NCBI GenBank assembly: GCA_002280855.1
Contig: NCEU01000007.1
Location: 186,001-250,000, forward strand
DNA: 64,000 nucleotides
Direction: 5' to 3'
DNA from: Sphingomonadales bacterium 32-65-25
GTDB lineage: Bacteria; Pseudomonadota; Alphaproteobacteria; Sphingomonadales; Sphingomonadaceae
A model generated the notes under the pieces. That model saw only the letters and a list, made by a program, of their open reading frames with translations, did no database searches and was not told the origin of the DNA. Positions 36,621 through 45,593 of this stretch are shown here, piece after piece (the first letter of the stretch is position 1; every line of letters starts with the position of its first letter). Both the position numbers and the translations under genes were made by a program.

Positions 36621-38812
36621 TCGCTGCTGTTGCCCGTCGCCTGCCGCTGCGGCCGTTGTTCATCACCACCTTGTTTTCGGGCAGTTTCCTGCTGTTCCTG
36701 GTGCAGCCACTGTTCGGCCGCATCGTGCTGCCGGTGCTGGGTGGATCGCCGTCGGTGTGGAACACGGCGATGCTGTTCTACCAGGCGGCGCTGCTGGCCG
36801 GGTATGTCTATGCCGATTGGTTGCAGCGGCTGCCCGTCCGCCGGCAATTGTTGCTGCACCTTGCGCTGTTTGCGGCAGCGGCGCTCACCTTGCCGATCGG
36901 CATGGCGGGGTGGTTTCCGGCGGCGGGCACGGGCGATCCGTCGCTGTGGCTGATCGGCTTGCTGGCGGCCTCGATCGGGCCGGTGTTCCTGGCGGTTTCG
37001 GCGCAGGCGCCGCTGATGCAGGCCTGGTTTGCCCGCACCGATGATGGTGATGCCGCCAATCCCTATTTCCTTTATGCCGCTTCCAACCTCGGTAGCTTTG
37101 CCGCGCTGATCGCTTATCCCTTGCTCGTCGAGCCGCTGGCCGGGCTGGAAACGCAGCGCATCGGTTGGTCAGCCGGCTTCGTCGCCTTGGCGGTGCTGAT
37201 GGCGCTGTGCGGGCTTGCGGTGGGCGATGGTGCGGCGGCAGTTCCGGTGCCGCGTCCGTTCATCCCGCTGGTGCAGCGGCTGCGCTGGGCGCTGCTGGCG
37301 GCGGTTGCGTCGGCGCTGCTGCTCTCCACCACCACGCATCTCACCACCGATATCATGGCGATGCCGCTGCTGTGGGTGGTGCCACTGGCGCTCTATCTGC
37401 TCAGCTTCGTCATCGTGTTTTCCGCCGCCGGGCCGCGCCTCGCCAGCCTGGCGCAACGGGCTACGCCGCTGGCTCTGGTGCTTCTGGGCAGTTGGGTGTG
37501 CCTGGCCGGCAGCGGGCCGGGCGTGGCGACGCTGTTTGCCATCGCTGGCCTGGCTCTGTTGCTGCTGATCACGGTCGCCCTGCACGGCGCGCTGGCGGCA
37601 GACCGCCCCGAAGCCGCCGGCCTCACCAGCTTCTATCTTTGGATGTCGATCGGCGGCGCGCTGGGCGGGCTGTTCTGCGCGCTGCTGGCGCCGCTCACAC
37701 TGGATTGGCCGTGGGAACATCCGCTGCTGCTGCTGGCGGCCGCTGCCCTGCTGCCTGGCCGTTTGTGGCTGAACGGCCGCTGGTGGCTGCTGCTGCTGCC
37801 GCTGATCGCCCTGCTCTGCTGGGCGGCGGCGACGCGGCTGGGTAGCGTTGGCCTGGATCGCAGCCAGGCCTGGCCATGGTCCAGCATGGCCTTCGTCGGC
37901 GCGGCTGGCGCACTGGCCCTGCTGCTGCAAGGCCGGCGCTGGGCCTTCACGGCGGCGCTGGCGTGCCTGATGGCGGCACTGGGCGGCGCCATCCAGCTGG
38001 AAACCAGCCTTTCGGGCCAACGCCAGCGCAGCTTTTTCGGCGTTTACACCGTCTCGCAGCGCCCGGCCGCTGGCTATGTCGCGCTGCTGCACGGCACCAC
38101 CATGCACGGCGCGCAATCGCTGCGGGCCGAGTTGGCCACCACGCCGATGACCTATTATCTCAGCGAATCCGGCATCGGCCGGGCGCTGGCACAGATGGAC
38201 AGAAGCGCCCGCATCGGCGTCGTCGGTTTGGGCGCCGGCACGCTCGTTTGCCACGCCAAGCCGGGCCAACGCTGGACGGCGTGGGAGATTGATCCGCTCA
38301 TCGTCACCATCGCGCGGCGCGATTTCAGCTACATTAGCCGCTGCAAACCCGATCTGGCCGTCGTTGTCGGCGATGCGCGGCTCACGCTGGCACAGGCGCC
38401 GCCGGCCGCGCTTGATCTACTCGCCATCGATGCCTTTTCCTCCGATGCCATCCCGCTGCACCTGATCACGACGGAAGCCTTTGGCCTCTACGGCCGCGCA
38501 CTGGCCCGCGATGGCCTGCTGCTTGTTCACATCTCCAACCGCTTCCTCGATCTGGAACCGGTGCTGGCGGCGTTGGCACGGGCAGGCGGCTGGCAGGTGC
38601 AGGTGCTGGCGCTGCCGGCACCGCGCCGCGACGGGCGGGGCTGGGTCACGGCTGGATCGACCTGGGTGGCGCTGTCCCGCGATCCCGCCCGGCTTGATGC
38701 GCTGGTGGCGGCCGGCGGCGGCTGGCGCCCACCCCGCAGCCAGAAGGGGCTGGCGCCGTGGAGCGATGACTTCGCTTCGGTTCTGCCCGTCCTGCGCTGG
38801 CGCAGTGATTGA
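36617..38812 (+). CDS. Membrane-fused spermidine synthase-like protein
   Basis: 731 aa: an N-terminal half of about 12 predicted membrane helices (FITTLFSGSFLLFLVQPLFGR, SVWNTAMLFYQAALLAGYVYAD in the first two) followed by a soluble spermidine synthase/methyltransferase-like domain. The latter contains IGVVGLGAGTLVCHAK (nucleotide-type binding loop) and LLAIDAFSSDAIPLHLIT. Proteins of this form are widespread but their true reaction is unknown; a polyamine product has not been shown for the family as far as I know. Translationally coupled to the MgtC/DUF4010 gene upstream by an ATGA overlap. Confidence 0.88.
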   Translation: MIAAVARRLPLRPLFITTLFSGSFLLFLVQPLFGRIVLPVLGGSPSVWNTAMLFYQAALLAGYVYADWLQRLPVRRQLLLHLALFAAAALTLPIGMAGWFPAAGTGDPSLWLIGLLAASIGPVFLAVSAQAPLMQAWFARTDDGDAANPYFLYAASNLGSFAALIAYPLLVEPLAGLETQRIGWSAGFVALAVLMALCGLAVGDGAAAVPVPRPFIPLVQRLRWALLAAVASALLLSTTTHLTTDIMAMPLLWVVPLALYLLSFVIVFSAAGPRLASLAQRATPLALVLLGSWVCLAGSGPGVATLFAIAGLALLLLITVALHGALAADRPEAAGLTSFYLWMSIGGALGGLFCALLAPLTLDWPWEHPLLLLAAAALLPGRLWLNGRWWLLLLPLIALLCWAAATRLGSVGLDRSQAWPWSSMAFVGAAGALALLLQGRRWAFTAALACLMAALGGAIQLETSLSGQRQRSFFGVYTVSQRPAAGYVALLHGTTMHGAQSLRAELATTPMTYYLSESGIGRALAQMDRSARIGVVGLGAGTLVCHAKPGQRWTAWEIDPLIVTIARRDFSYISRCKPDLAVVVGDARLTLAQAPPAALDLLAIDAFSSDAIPLHLITTEAFGLYGRALARDGLLLVHISNRFLDLEPVLAALARAGGWQVQVLALPAPRRDGRGWVTAGSTWVALSRDPARLDALVAAGGGWRPPRSQKGLAPWSDDFASVLPVLRWRSD

Positions 38813-38877
38813 CGGGGCGATTGATGCGGCGTCACGCGGGTTGATTGGCACGGCCCATGCCATTAGGGGTGGGGCCC

Positions 38878-39867
38878 ATGGCGCGCACCCCCTCCCATCC
38901 GGCTCTTGCAGGCGGCGCGCATCCGTTTCCGCACGACCATCTGCTCGGTATCGCTCAATTGAAGCCGTGGGAAATCGCCTTCCTGCTCGATGAAGCCGAA
39001 CAATGGGTGGAGATGAACCGCGCCCGCAGCGCCAAACGCGATGATCGTCTGGCCGGCCTTACCCAGATCAACGCCTTCTTCGAAAACTCCACCCGCACGC
39101 TGCTCAGCTTCGAAATCGCCGGCAAGCGGCTGGGGGCAGACGTGGTCAATCTCGGCGTCTCCGGCTCCAGCGTGAAGAAGGGCGAGACCCTGCTCGATAC
39201 CGCGCTGACGCTCAACGCCATGCACCCTGACATGATCGTGATCCGCCACGGATCGTCGGGCGCGGTGCAGTTGATTTCGGAAAAGGTCGATTGCCCGGTC
39301 TTGAATGCCGGCGATGGCCGCCATGAACACCCCACCCAGGCGCTGCTCGACGCCCTCACCATCCGCCGCCGCAAGGGCCGCATCGCCGGGCTGCGCGTCG
39401 CGATCTGCGGCGACATCCTGCACAGCCGCGTTGCCCGTTCCAATTTCCAGCTGCTGGCCAGCCTGGGCGCCGAAGTGCGCGCCGTGGCCCCGTCCACCCT
39501 GCTGCCCGACGGCCTTGATGGCTATGCCGTGCAAAGCTTTACCGACATGGATGCCGGCCTTGCCGGGGCCGACGTGGTGATGATGCTGCGCCTGCAGACC
39601 GAGCGGATGGAGGGCGCCTATGTGCCGTCCCCACGGGAATATTTCCGTTTTTACGGCCTCACCGAAACCCGGCTGGCCAAAGCCGCGCCCGATGTGCTGG
39701 TGATGCACCCAGGCCCGATGAACCGCGGCGTGGAGATCGATGGTGCCATCGCCGATGATATCGCCCGCAGCGCCGTCACCGAACAGGTGGAAATGGGCGT
39801 TGCGGTGCGCATGGCCTGCCTTGATGTGCTGACCCGCAAGCGGCGTGGTGTGGAGGGCTGGGCATGA
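38878..39867 (+). CDS. pyrB: Aspartate carbamoyltransferase catalytic subunit
   Basis: 329 aa catalysing carbamoyl phosphate plus aspartate to carbamoyl aspartate, the first committed step of pyrimidine synthesis. Motifs: [13 protein letters not shown] (carbamoyl-phosphate loop), [20 protein letters not shown], and [10 protein letters not shown]. Start ATG 38878 is preferred because of the AGGGGTGGGG site and because the family usually starts close to this point. It overlaps the following dihydroorotase-like gene (ATGA), the standard order pyrB-pyrX in proteobacteria lacking the PyrI subunit. Confidence 0.96.
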   Translation: MARTPSHPALAGGAHPFPHDHLLGIAQLKPWEIAFLLDEAEQWVEMNRARSAKRDDRLAGLTQINAFFENSTRTLLSFEIAGKRLGADVVNLGVSGSSVKKGETLLDTALTLNAMHPDMIVIRHGSSGAVQLISEKVDCPVLNAGDGRHEHPTQALLDALTIRRRKGRIAGLRVAICGDILHSRVARSNFQLLASLGAEVRAVAPSTLLPDGLDGYAVQSFTDMDAGLAGADVVMMLRLQTERMEGAYVPSPREYFRFYGLTETRLAKAAPDVLVMHPGPMNRGVEIDGAIADDIARSAVTEQVEMGVAVRMACLDVLTRKRRGVEGWA

Positions 39868-41102
39868 TGCAAAGCGCTCCCCTCGCGCTCACCGGCGCCC
39901 GTGTCATCTGTCCCGCCACCGGGCATGACGGCATTGCCACCATCCTGCTGAAGGATCGCAAGGTCGCCGATATCGGCCATTCGGAACTGCCTTCTGACGC
40001 CACGGTGATTGATGCGCGTGGGTTGGTGGTCGCGCCAGGGATCATCGATGCCGGCGTGTTCAAGGCCGATACCGCTGCGGCCAACGCCGGCGGCATCACC
40101 CGCATGGTGCTGATGCCCGATCAGTCGCCGCCGCTGGATGAGCCGGCGCTGGTTGCCTATGCCCAAGGCTCCGGCAAGCCCGATGTGTGGGTGCACCCGC
40201 TCGCCGCTGCCACCCGCGGGCTGAACGGCGCGGAACTGGCCGAAATCGGCCTGGCCAAGGCCGCTGGCGCCGTGGGCGTTGCTACCGGCCGGCACGCCAT
40301 TGCCGATGCCCGCGTCATGCACCGGCTGCTCGCTTATGCCCACGGCCATGGCCTGACTGTGGTCAGCCATGCCGAAGAATCGTCGCTCACCGCCGGTGCT
40401 GTCGCCACGGCGGGTGAATATGCGACCCGGCTGGGCCTTGCCGCCGCGCCGGCCTTTGCGGAAAGCTTGGCGATCAGCCGTGATTGTCGTCTCGCCGAAG
40501 CGACGGGCGCAGCGCTGCACATACGTCAGGTCACCACCGCCGAAGGGCTCGATGTGCTCGCCGCTGCCCGGGCTCGCGGGGTGGATGTGACGGCCGGCAT
40601 CACGCCCGCTCACCTGTTCCTCAACGATATGGCCGTCTCCGGCTTCCGCAGCTTTGCCCGCCTGTCCCCGCCGCTGCGCGATGAGCGCGACCGGCTGGCC
40701 GCCATCGAGGGCATCCGCTCTGGCATCATCACCATTCTCTCCTCCGGCCATGATCCGCAAAGCCAGGAAGACAAGCGCCAGCCCTTCGCCGATGCCCGCG
40801 CCGGGATGGCCGGCGCTGAAACCCTTTTGGCGCTGGGCCTGGGCCTGGTGCGCGATGGTGTGATCGATTTGCCGCGGCTGGTAGCCATGTTGAGCACCAA
40901 TCCGGCCCGCCGCTTTGGGCTCATCGCCGGAACGCTGCAACTCGGCGCACCGGCGGACCTCATGGTCTTTGATGAAGCGGCCCCCTGGCGTATCGACGGA
41001 CGAAAGTTTCACGGAGCCGGCAATACGCCTTTCGATGGTGTGCCAACCGCTGGCATCGTGCGCATGACAATCAAAGGCGGAGATGTGGTTTGGCGGGTTT
41101 GA
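39864..41102 (+). CDS. pyrX: Dihydroorotase-like protein lacking the metal site (PyrX/PyrC' type)
   Basis: 412-aa amidohydrolase homologue. In catalytic dihydroorotases the PGxxDxHxH motif binds zinc; here it reads PGIIDAGVF, so both histidines are missing (G64, F66). The downstream catalytic Asp is also lost: the position aligned with TDHAPH has Gly (SGHDPQ). The product is therefore predicted inactive. In pseudomonads such proteins are needed for assembly of the PyrB complex. ATG overlaps the pyrB stop, fitting a structural partner; a true dihydroorotase should be encoded elsewhere. Confidence 0.88.
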   Translation: MMQSAPLALTGARVICPATGHDGIATILLKDRKVADIGHSELPSDATVIDARGLVVAPGIIDAGVFKADTAAANAGGITRMVLMPDQSPPLDEPALVAYAQGSGKPDVWVHPLAAATRGLNGAELAEIGLAKAAGAVGVATGRHAIADARVMHRLLAYAHGHGLTVVSHAEESSLTAGAVATAGEYATRLGLAAAPAFAESLAISRDCRLAEATGAALHIRQVTTAEGLDVLAAARARGVDVTAGITPAHLFLNDMAVSGFRSFARLSPPLRDERDRLAAIEGIRSGIITILSSGHDPQSQEDKRQPFADARAGMAGAETLLALGLGLVRDGVIDLPRLVAMLSTNPARRFGLIAGTLQLGAPADLMVFDEAAPWRIDGRKFHGAGNTPFDGVPTAGIVRMTIKGGDVVWRV

Positions 41103-42370
41103 AGGCAATTGGCGCACTGCTGGTGCTGGCCCTGGTGGCCGGCGATCCGGCGCTGGCCGCCCCCCGCAAGAAAAAGGGCAAGAAGGGCCGTGTCAGCCGC
41201 CCCGTGGCCGCCGCGCCGGCCCGCGCCACGCCGCCGCCTCCCTCCGTGCGCCAGGGCGTGGAACTGTGGCGCGCCAGCAAATGGGATGCCGCCGTTTCGA
41301 TGTGGCAGCCGTTTGCCGAAAACGGCGATGCCGATGCCATGTTCAACCTGGGCCAGGCCTATAAACTCGGCCGCGGCGTCGCGCTCGACAAGGCCATTGC
41401 CAGCGATTGGTATCGCCGTGCCGCCGTGAAGGGCCATCTGCCGGCCCAGGCCAATCTGGGCATCCTGCAGTTCCAGGCCACCGAAAAGGCCGAAGCCGTG
41501 CGCTGGCTGAAAGCCGCGGCCGACAAGGGCGAAATGCGCGCCCAATATGTGCTGGGCATCGTGCACTGGAATGGCGACGGCGCGGTGAAATCGCTGCCGC
41601 TGGCCTATGCCTATCTCGTCCGCGCCGCCGCCCAGGGCCTGCCCGAAGCCACCAAGGCGCTGAACGAACTTTCCCAGGTGATCCCGGCACTCGACCGCGC
41701 CAACGGCTGGCAGATCGCCACCTCCCTTGCCAACGGCAGCGGCATCCCGGCCCAATTCCAGCCCGGCATCCAGCCGCCGCCGCTGCTGGCCGTCACCACG
41801 CCGCCGCCGCCCGTGGTGGTCGCCAGCGCCGCCGGCAGCACCAGCACGGCTGCCCTCAACGCTGCCGCTCTGAAAGCCGCCGAAGGTGACGCCGGCACCG
41901 ATGCTGATGAAGGCGACAGCGCGGAAGCGCAGGATCCGCCGCCCGCCGCCGAACCCATGCGCCAACCCGCCCCGGCCGCCAGCACGCCGCCACTGGCGCC
42001 GCCCACCGCCCGGCCCAACCGCACCGCCGACGCCGCCGCCGAAAGGAAAGCCGCCGCCGACAAGGCCGCCGCCGAAAAACGCGCCGCCGAACGGAAACTG
42101 GCCGCCCAGAAGGCCGCCGAAGCGGCGAAGGAAACCGGCTGGCGCATCCAGCTCGGCACCTACCCCAACCAGAAAACCGCCATGCAGGCCTGGACCAAAC
42201 TCGCCGCCAGCAACAAGAGTGCGACCAAGGGCCTGCGCCCGGTGATCGGCAAGTTCGGCGCCAACTATCGCCTGCAGGTCGGCCCATTCCCCACCCGCGA
42301 CGAAGCCCGTGTTGGCTGCAAGACGCTGGAAATCGGCAAGAACGGCTGCTTCGCGCTCAATATCGATTGA
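41090..42370 (+). CDS. Sel1-repeat and SPOR-domain exported protein
   Basis: 426 aa starting at a TTG (41090) with a GGCGGAG site upstream, overlapping the pyrX end by 13 bp. A signal peptide ([21 protein letters not shown]) is followed by a basic linker, Sel1/TPR-like repeats between about 60 and 190 (AMFNLGQAYKLGRG, AQANLGILQFQAT, AQYVLGIVHWNGDG), a Pro/Ala-rich linker with a coiled-coil-like AAEKRAAERKLAAQKA, and a C-terminal SPOR domain (WRIQLGTYPNQKTA, NYRLQVGPFPTRDEAR). SPOR domains bind septal peptidoglycan, so a cell-envelope or division role is likely. Confidence 0.88.
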   Translation: MAGLKAIGALLVLALVAGDPALAAPRKKKGKKGRVSRPVAAAPARATPPPPSVRQGVELWRASKWDAAVSMWQPFAENGDADAMFNLGQAYKLGRGVALDKAIASDWYRRAAVKGHLPAQANLGILQFQATEKAEAVRWLKAAADKGEMRAQYVLGIVHWNGDGAVKSLPLAYAYLVRAAAQGLPEATKALNELSQVIPALDRANGWQIATSLANGSGIPAQFQPGIQPPPLLAVTTPPPPVVVASAAGSTSTAALNAAALKAAEGDAGTDADEGDSAEAQDPPPAAEPMRQPAPAASTPPLAPPTARPNRTADAAAERKAAADKAAAEKRAAERKLAAQKAAEAAKETGWRIQLGTYPNQKTAMQAWTKLAASNKSATKGLRPVIGKFGANYRLQVGPFPTRDEARVGCKTLEIGKNGCFALNID

Positions 42371-42385
42371 GCCACCACCACAGCC

Positions 42386-42454
42386 CGTCGCCCCGGACCG
42401 TCACCCCGGACTTGATCCGGGGCGGGGCCCCGCTTTTCTTGGGACCAAGAAAAG
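42386..42454. repeat. REP-like element plus inverted repeat between convergent genes
   Basis: Contains a copy of the same CCCCGGA-CTTGA-TCCGGGG palindrome (42404-42422) seen at 31818, again followed by GGCCCCGCTTTT, preceded by a truncated CGTCGCCCCGGAC copy. Next comes a perfect 10-bp palindrome CTTTTCTTGG-GA-CCAAGAAAAG (42433-42454). Likely serves as a bidirectional terminator between 42370 and 42511. Confidence 0.65.
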
Positions 42455-42510
42455 GAGCCTCCGGCGGGCAGGGACGCAGTCCCTGCACCCGTTCGTTTTC
42501 AGGCGCGCTA

Positions 42511-44208
42511 TCAGGTCGCCGGCAGGTCCTTCGCCAACCGATCGCGCAGCTCGCGCCGCAAGAACTTGCCGCTGGCGTTGCGCGGCAGTGCTTCGGCCAT
42601 GAACCAGACGTGGCGCGGCACCTTGTAATTGGAGATCAGGCAGCCGACGAAACTGCGCAGCGCGCTCTCGTCAAGGCTCTCGCCGGGCTTCAGCACGGCC
42701 GCCACGGCCACTTCCTCGCCCAGCCGGTGATCGGGCACGCCGAACACGCAGCATTCGGCAATGGCGGGATGGCGATAGATGGCGGCCTCCACCTCGGCGC
42801 AATAGACATTCTCACCGCCGCGCAGCACCATGTCCTTCTTGCGATCGACGATGAAGATGAAGCCATCTTCGTCGATGCGGGCAATGTCGCCGGTGTGCAG
42901 CCAGCCATCGGTAATCGAAGCCGCGGTCGCCTCGGGGCGGTTGATATAGCCCTTGATGACGGCGGCGCCCTTCACCCACAGCTCGCCGATCTCGCCCGGC
43001 GCAACGGTGTTGCCGGCGTCATCCACGCATTTGGCTTCATAGGCGGGCATGGCCGGGCCGGCGCTGTCCGGCTTGTCCACGAAGAAATCGCCGGAGACCG
43101 ACGTGATGATCCCGCAGGTTTCGGTCATGCCGTAACCGGTGCTGGGGCGTGCGCTGGCCACCTTGTCCTCGATCTTGTGCACCAGATCGGGCGGCACCTG
43201 GGCGCCGCCGCCTGACATCGCCGTCAGGCTCGACACGTCGGTGGTGGCGAAATCCGGGTGGTTGATCAGTTCGCGCGCCATCACCGGCACGCCGCCGATG
43301 GAGGTGACGCGCTCTTTCTCGATGATGCGCAGCGCCTCGCCGGCGTCCCAGCGGTACATCAGCACGATGGTGCCGCCAGCCGCAGTGGTGGCATAGGCAC
43401 CGCAATTGTTGGCCGTCACATGGAACAGCGGCGTGGTGAGCAGCGACACCGGCACCGGCGCTGTGGCGGGCGGCTCCACGCCAGTGGCCAGCTGCACCGC
43501 CCGCGCCGTCGACGCGCCGGCATAGAGCATGTTGAACAAATTGGTGATGCAGCCACGATGGGTGAGCTGTGCGCCCTTGGGAAAACCGGTGGTGCCTGAT
43601 GTGTAGAAGATGCAGGCATCGGCATCGGGATCGATCGCCACATCCGGCATGGCGCCGCCATGGCTGAGAACATCGGCAAAGGCCGTTACGCCCTGCTCCG
43701 CCCCGCCCAGCCGCACGCCGGCCAGCTTCAGACCGGCCGGCGGTTCGGGGATCTCGCGATAACGGCCGAGCCGTTCCGCATCGAGAAACAGCGCCCTGGG
43801 CGCCGAGTCCGCCAGCGCATAGGCCATTTCCTCGGGCGTCCACCAGGCGTTCATGCCGACAACGGCGATGCCGGTGGAGACGCACGCCCAATAGATCAGC
43901 AGCCATTCGGGATAGTTGCGCATGGCAATCGCCACCCGATCCCCCGGCCCGATGCCCTGCGCCGCCAGCCAGGCCGCGATGGCGTTCACCCGGGCGTGGG
44001 CTTCGGCATAGGTCAGCCGCTCGTCGCCATAGACGAGGTAGGTCCGCTCCGCGAACGCGCCCGTCGATTGCCACAGCGCCCGCACATCGGGCAGCGCATG
44101 GCGATAGGCGCGCACCGGGATGCCATTGACGGTGACATGAGCGATCTCGAACGCGCCCCCGGGCCCTGTCAGCTCGTCGCGCGCCTGCGCCAGTTCCGTG
44201 TAGTGCAT
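42511..44208 (-). CDS. Acyl-CoA synthetase (AMP-forming ligase)
   Basis: 565-aa ANL-superfamily enzyme forming acyl-CoA from a free acid, ATP and CoA. Motifs in order: ACIFYTSGTTGFPKGAQLTH (phosphate loop), STGYGMTETCG, GWLHTGDIARIDEDGFIF and VDRKKDMV hinge, and NASGKFLRREL with the catalytic Lys. The length fits class I acyl-CoA ligases. Start ATG 44208 has a GGGGAGAG site. The acid used is not readable; the nearby acyl-CoA genes make a catabolic role probable. Confidence 0.93.
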   Translation of the reverse strand: MHYTELAQARDELTGPGGAFEIAHVTVNGIPVRAYRHALPDVRALWQSTGAFAERTYLVYGDERLTYAEAHARVNAIAAWLAAQGIGPGDRVAIAMRNYPEWLLIYWACVSTGIAVVGMNAWWTPEEMAYALADSAPRALFLDAERLGRYREIPEPPAGLKLAGVRLGGAEQGVTAFADVLSHGGAMPDVAIDPDADACIFYTSGTTGFPKGAQLTHRGCITNLFNMLYAGASTARAVQLATGVEPPATAPVPVSLLTTPLFHVTANNCGAYATTAAGGTIVLMYRWDAGEALRIIEKERVTSIGGVPVMARELINHPDFATTDVSSLTAMSGGGAQVPPDLVHKIEDKVASARPSTGYGMTETCGIITSVSGDFFVDKPDSAGPAMPAYEAKCVDDAGNTVAPGEIGELWVKGAAVIKGYINRPEATAASITDGWLHTGDIARIDEDGFIFIVDRKKDMVLRGGENVYCAEVEAAIYRHPAIAECCVFGVPDHRLGEEVAVAAVLKPGESLDESALRSFVGCLISNYKVPRHVWFMAEALPRNASGKFLRRELRDRLAKDLPAT

Positions 44209-44426
44209 GGCTCTCCCCAGACCATAGTGCCTGACCGAGAGTGATACACGCGATCCGGCGCGCGGAAAGCTATCTAGAGCCAGCGGAAGCGCCATCGCCC
44301 GCCGCGCCCGCCCTGTCACGGCCGGCGACAGCACGAAAGCCGCCAAAGGCCTGCGGCTGATGCCCGACACGGGGTCGGGCCGACCCCGCCGGTTTCCCGA
44401 TCGAGCCGATTCAGCAAAATCAAAAA

Positions 44427-44472
44427 GGTTCCATAATTATAAGTAAAAATATTTTTTCTATACAATGGAACC
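44427..44472. repeat. Inverted repeat GGTTCCAT ... ATGGAACC
   Basis: Perfect 8-bp arms (44427-44434 and 44465-44472) separated by 30 AT-rich bases. Could be paired protein-binding half-sites or a stem bounding the AT-rich core. About 150 bp upstream of the sigma-54 promoter. Confidence 0.4.
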
Positions 44473-44501
44473 AAATAGATTTTCATGTATCTGCTTTGTA
44501 T

Positions 44502-44518
44502 ATGAACGATCTGTTCAT
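44502..44518. promoter_or_regulatory. Palindrome ATGAAC-GATCT-GTTCAT, possible activator site
   Basis: Perfect 6-bp arms with a 5-bp spacer, about 100 bp upstream of the -24 element, where activators of sigma-54 promoters usually bind. Confidence 0.45.
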
Positions 44519-44533
44519 TATCAGAATCAAGAA

Positions 44534-44552
44534 GTGTAAAAAGATTTTACAC
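44534..44552. promoter_or_regulatory. Palindrome GTGTAAAA-AGA-TTTTACAC, possible activator site
   Basis: Perfect 8-bp arms with a 3-bp spacer, about 65 bp upstream of the sigma-54 promoter. Highly symmetric and AT-rich; a candidate binding site for an enhancer-binding protein such as PrsR, which controls PEP-CTERM genes in other bacteria. Confidence 0.5.
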
Positions 44553-44614
44553 TTTGCAAATTGATGAAATATTCGTTTTCAATCTTTATAATGTGTTAAC
44601 CATTAATATTTGGT

Positions 44615-44630
44615 TGGCACGATATTTGCA
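44615..44630 (+). promoter_or_regulatory. Sigma-54 (RpoN) -24/-12 promoter
   Basis: Sequence TGGCACG-ATAT-TTGCA, an exact match to the consensus TGGCACG-N4-TTGCW, preceded by T as in the extended consensus. Transcription should start around 44641-44643, leaving a leader of about 70 nt before the PEP-CTERM ATG at 44713. Confidence 0.8.
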
Positions 44631-44712
44631 TGGTGTTTTGCGGCGCTGGACAAGGATGCGGCCGTTTCGGCCGAATTTTTTCGTTCTGGCGCCATTTCAT
44701 GGAGTGAAGTGC

Positions 44713-45504
44713 ATGTTGAAATCTCCACGCCTCGCCTTGGCCTCGGTCTTTGCCGTGGTCGGGCTCTCCGCCGCGCCGGCCCAGGCGGTGCTCACCACCT
44801 TCGCCAATTTCACCGGTATCGATTCCGTGTCCGGCGTTCGTTTCCAGAACAGCGCTCCCGACAATGTCAGCGGCACCACCGGCTCGCTCTACACCATTGA
44901 TCCGATAACGAGCGTGCCGGGCTCCCGCCCGGTCAGCTTCTCTTTCCTGCCGCCGGCGCTTGCCGCGTCCGTCACCAATGTCGTGGCATCGTTCACCTTG
45001 CTGTCCAGCACGGCGTCGCCTGCCCAGACTGTCGGCGTCTTCACCCTCCAGCCGGGTCTTGCTGGCGGTTTCTCTTTCCTGTCGACCAGCGCAATCTCGG
45101 TCGGCGGGACCAACTACGCTGCTGGATCGAACCTGCTCTCGGGTACGTTCACCGACGTCAGCATCTCGGGGCAGACCAATGCTTCGGCCGCGGCCTACAA
45201 CGGTTCGACCGGCGGTGGTTCGACCATCTTGTTCACGTCGGATTTCGTGAGCTTCGTGCCGGGCAGCGACTTTGACATGTCGATTTCGCTGACCTCGCTG
45301 GCGCCGCTGCTGTTCGCCAACCCGGGCGCCGCTTTGCGTTCGTTCGAAGCCTACAGCACCGGCAGCTTCTCCAGCGACCCGGCAGCGATCGTCGTCGGCG
45401 GCGTTCCTGAACCGTCGGTCTGGGCCATGCTGATCGCCGGCTTCGGCCTCGTCGGCTTCCAGGCCCGTCGTCGCCGCAACGCGGTACTGGCCAACGCTGC
45501 CTGA
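44713..45504 (+). CDS. PEP-CTERM sorting-domain protein under sigma-54 control
   Basis: 263 aa. Signal peptide (LALASVFAVVGLSAAPAQA), a Ser/Thr-rich beta-type body rich in TGSLYTIDPITSV and STSAISVGG segments (no catalytic motif), and the sorting tail VPEPSVWAMLIAGFGLVG followed by QARRRR. Surface or matrix protein handled by an exosortase not in this window. Start ATG 44713 has a GGAGTGAAG site. A consensus sigma-54 promoter and upstream palindromes indicate regulation by an enhancer-binding protein, as reported for PrsK/PrsR-controlled PEP-CTERM genes. Confidence 0.85.
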   Translation: MLKSPRLALASVFAVVGLSAAPAQAVLTTFANFTGIDSVSGVRFQNSAPDNVSGTTGSLYTIDPITSVPGSRPVSFSFLPPALAASVTNVVASFTLLSSTASPAQTVGVFTLQPGLAGGFSFLSTSAISVGGTNYAAGSNLLSGTFTDVSISGQTNASAAAYNGSTGGGSTILFTSDFVSFVPGSDFDMSISLTSLAPLLFANPGAALRSFEAYSTGSFSSDPAAIVVGGVPEPSVWAMLIAGFGLVGFQARRRRNAVLANAA

Positions 45505-45554
45505 TCCTGCCGGGCGGCGCCAAAACACCGCCCACAGGTTTCAAGCGAGCCTTT

Positions 45555-45582
45555 CGGCGGCAGGCTTTTCAGCCTGCCGCCG
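45555..45582. terminator. Strong hairpin between convergent genes
   Basis: Perfect 11-bp stem CGGCGGCAGGC / GCCTGCCGCCG with loop TTTTCA. It lies between the PEP-CTERM stop and the oxidoreductase stop and can serve both directions; T-tract is weak (ATTGTTC). Confidence 0.7.
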
Positions 45583-45593
45583 ATTGTTCAAGA

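Larger units (their letters stand above)
44209..44712. other. AT-rich intergenic region with palindromes and a sigma-54 promoter
   Basis: No gene is visible in these 504 bases. The left part (44209-44400) is GC-rich and holds a hairpin CGGGGTCG-GGC-CGACCCCG (44370-44388). From about 44411 to 44640 the composition drops sharply to AT-rich, unlike the rest of the window, with three inverted repeats and a consensus sigma-54 promoter, all upstream of the PEP-CTERM gene at 44713. The area is best read as a regulatory region. Confidence 0.75.

Noticed and set aside
38845..38861. Sigma-54-like TTGGCACGGCCCATGCC before pyrB
   Set aside because: The -12 element reads ATGC rather than TTGC, and it overlaps the likely ribosome-binding region; a housekeeping pyrimidine gene under RpoN is improbable.
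44503..44517. GAAC-GATCT-GTTC as a LexA/SOS box
   Set aside because: The Gram-positive box needs a 4-bp spacer and the alphaproteobacterial box is a direct repeat GTTC-N7-GTTC; this site fits neither.
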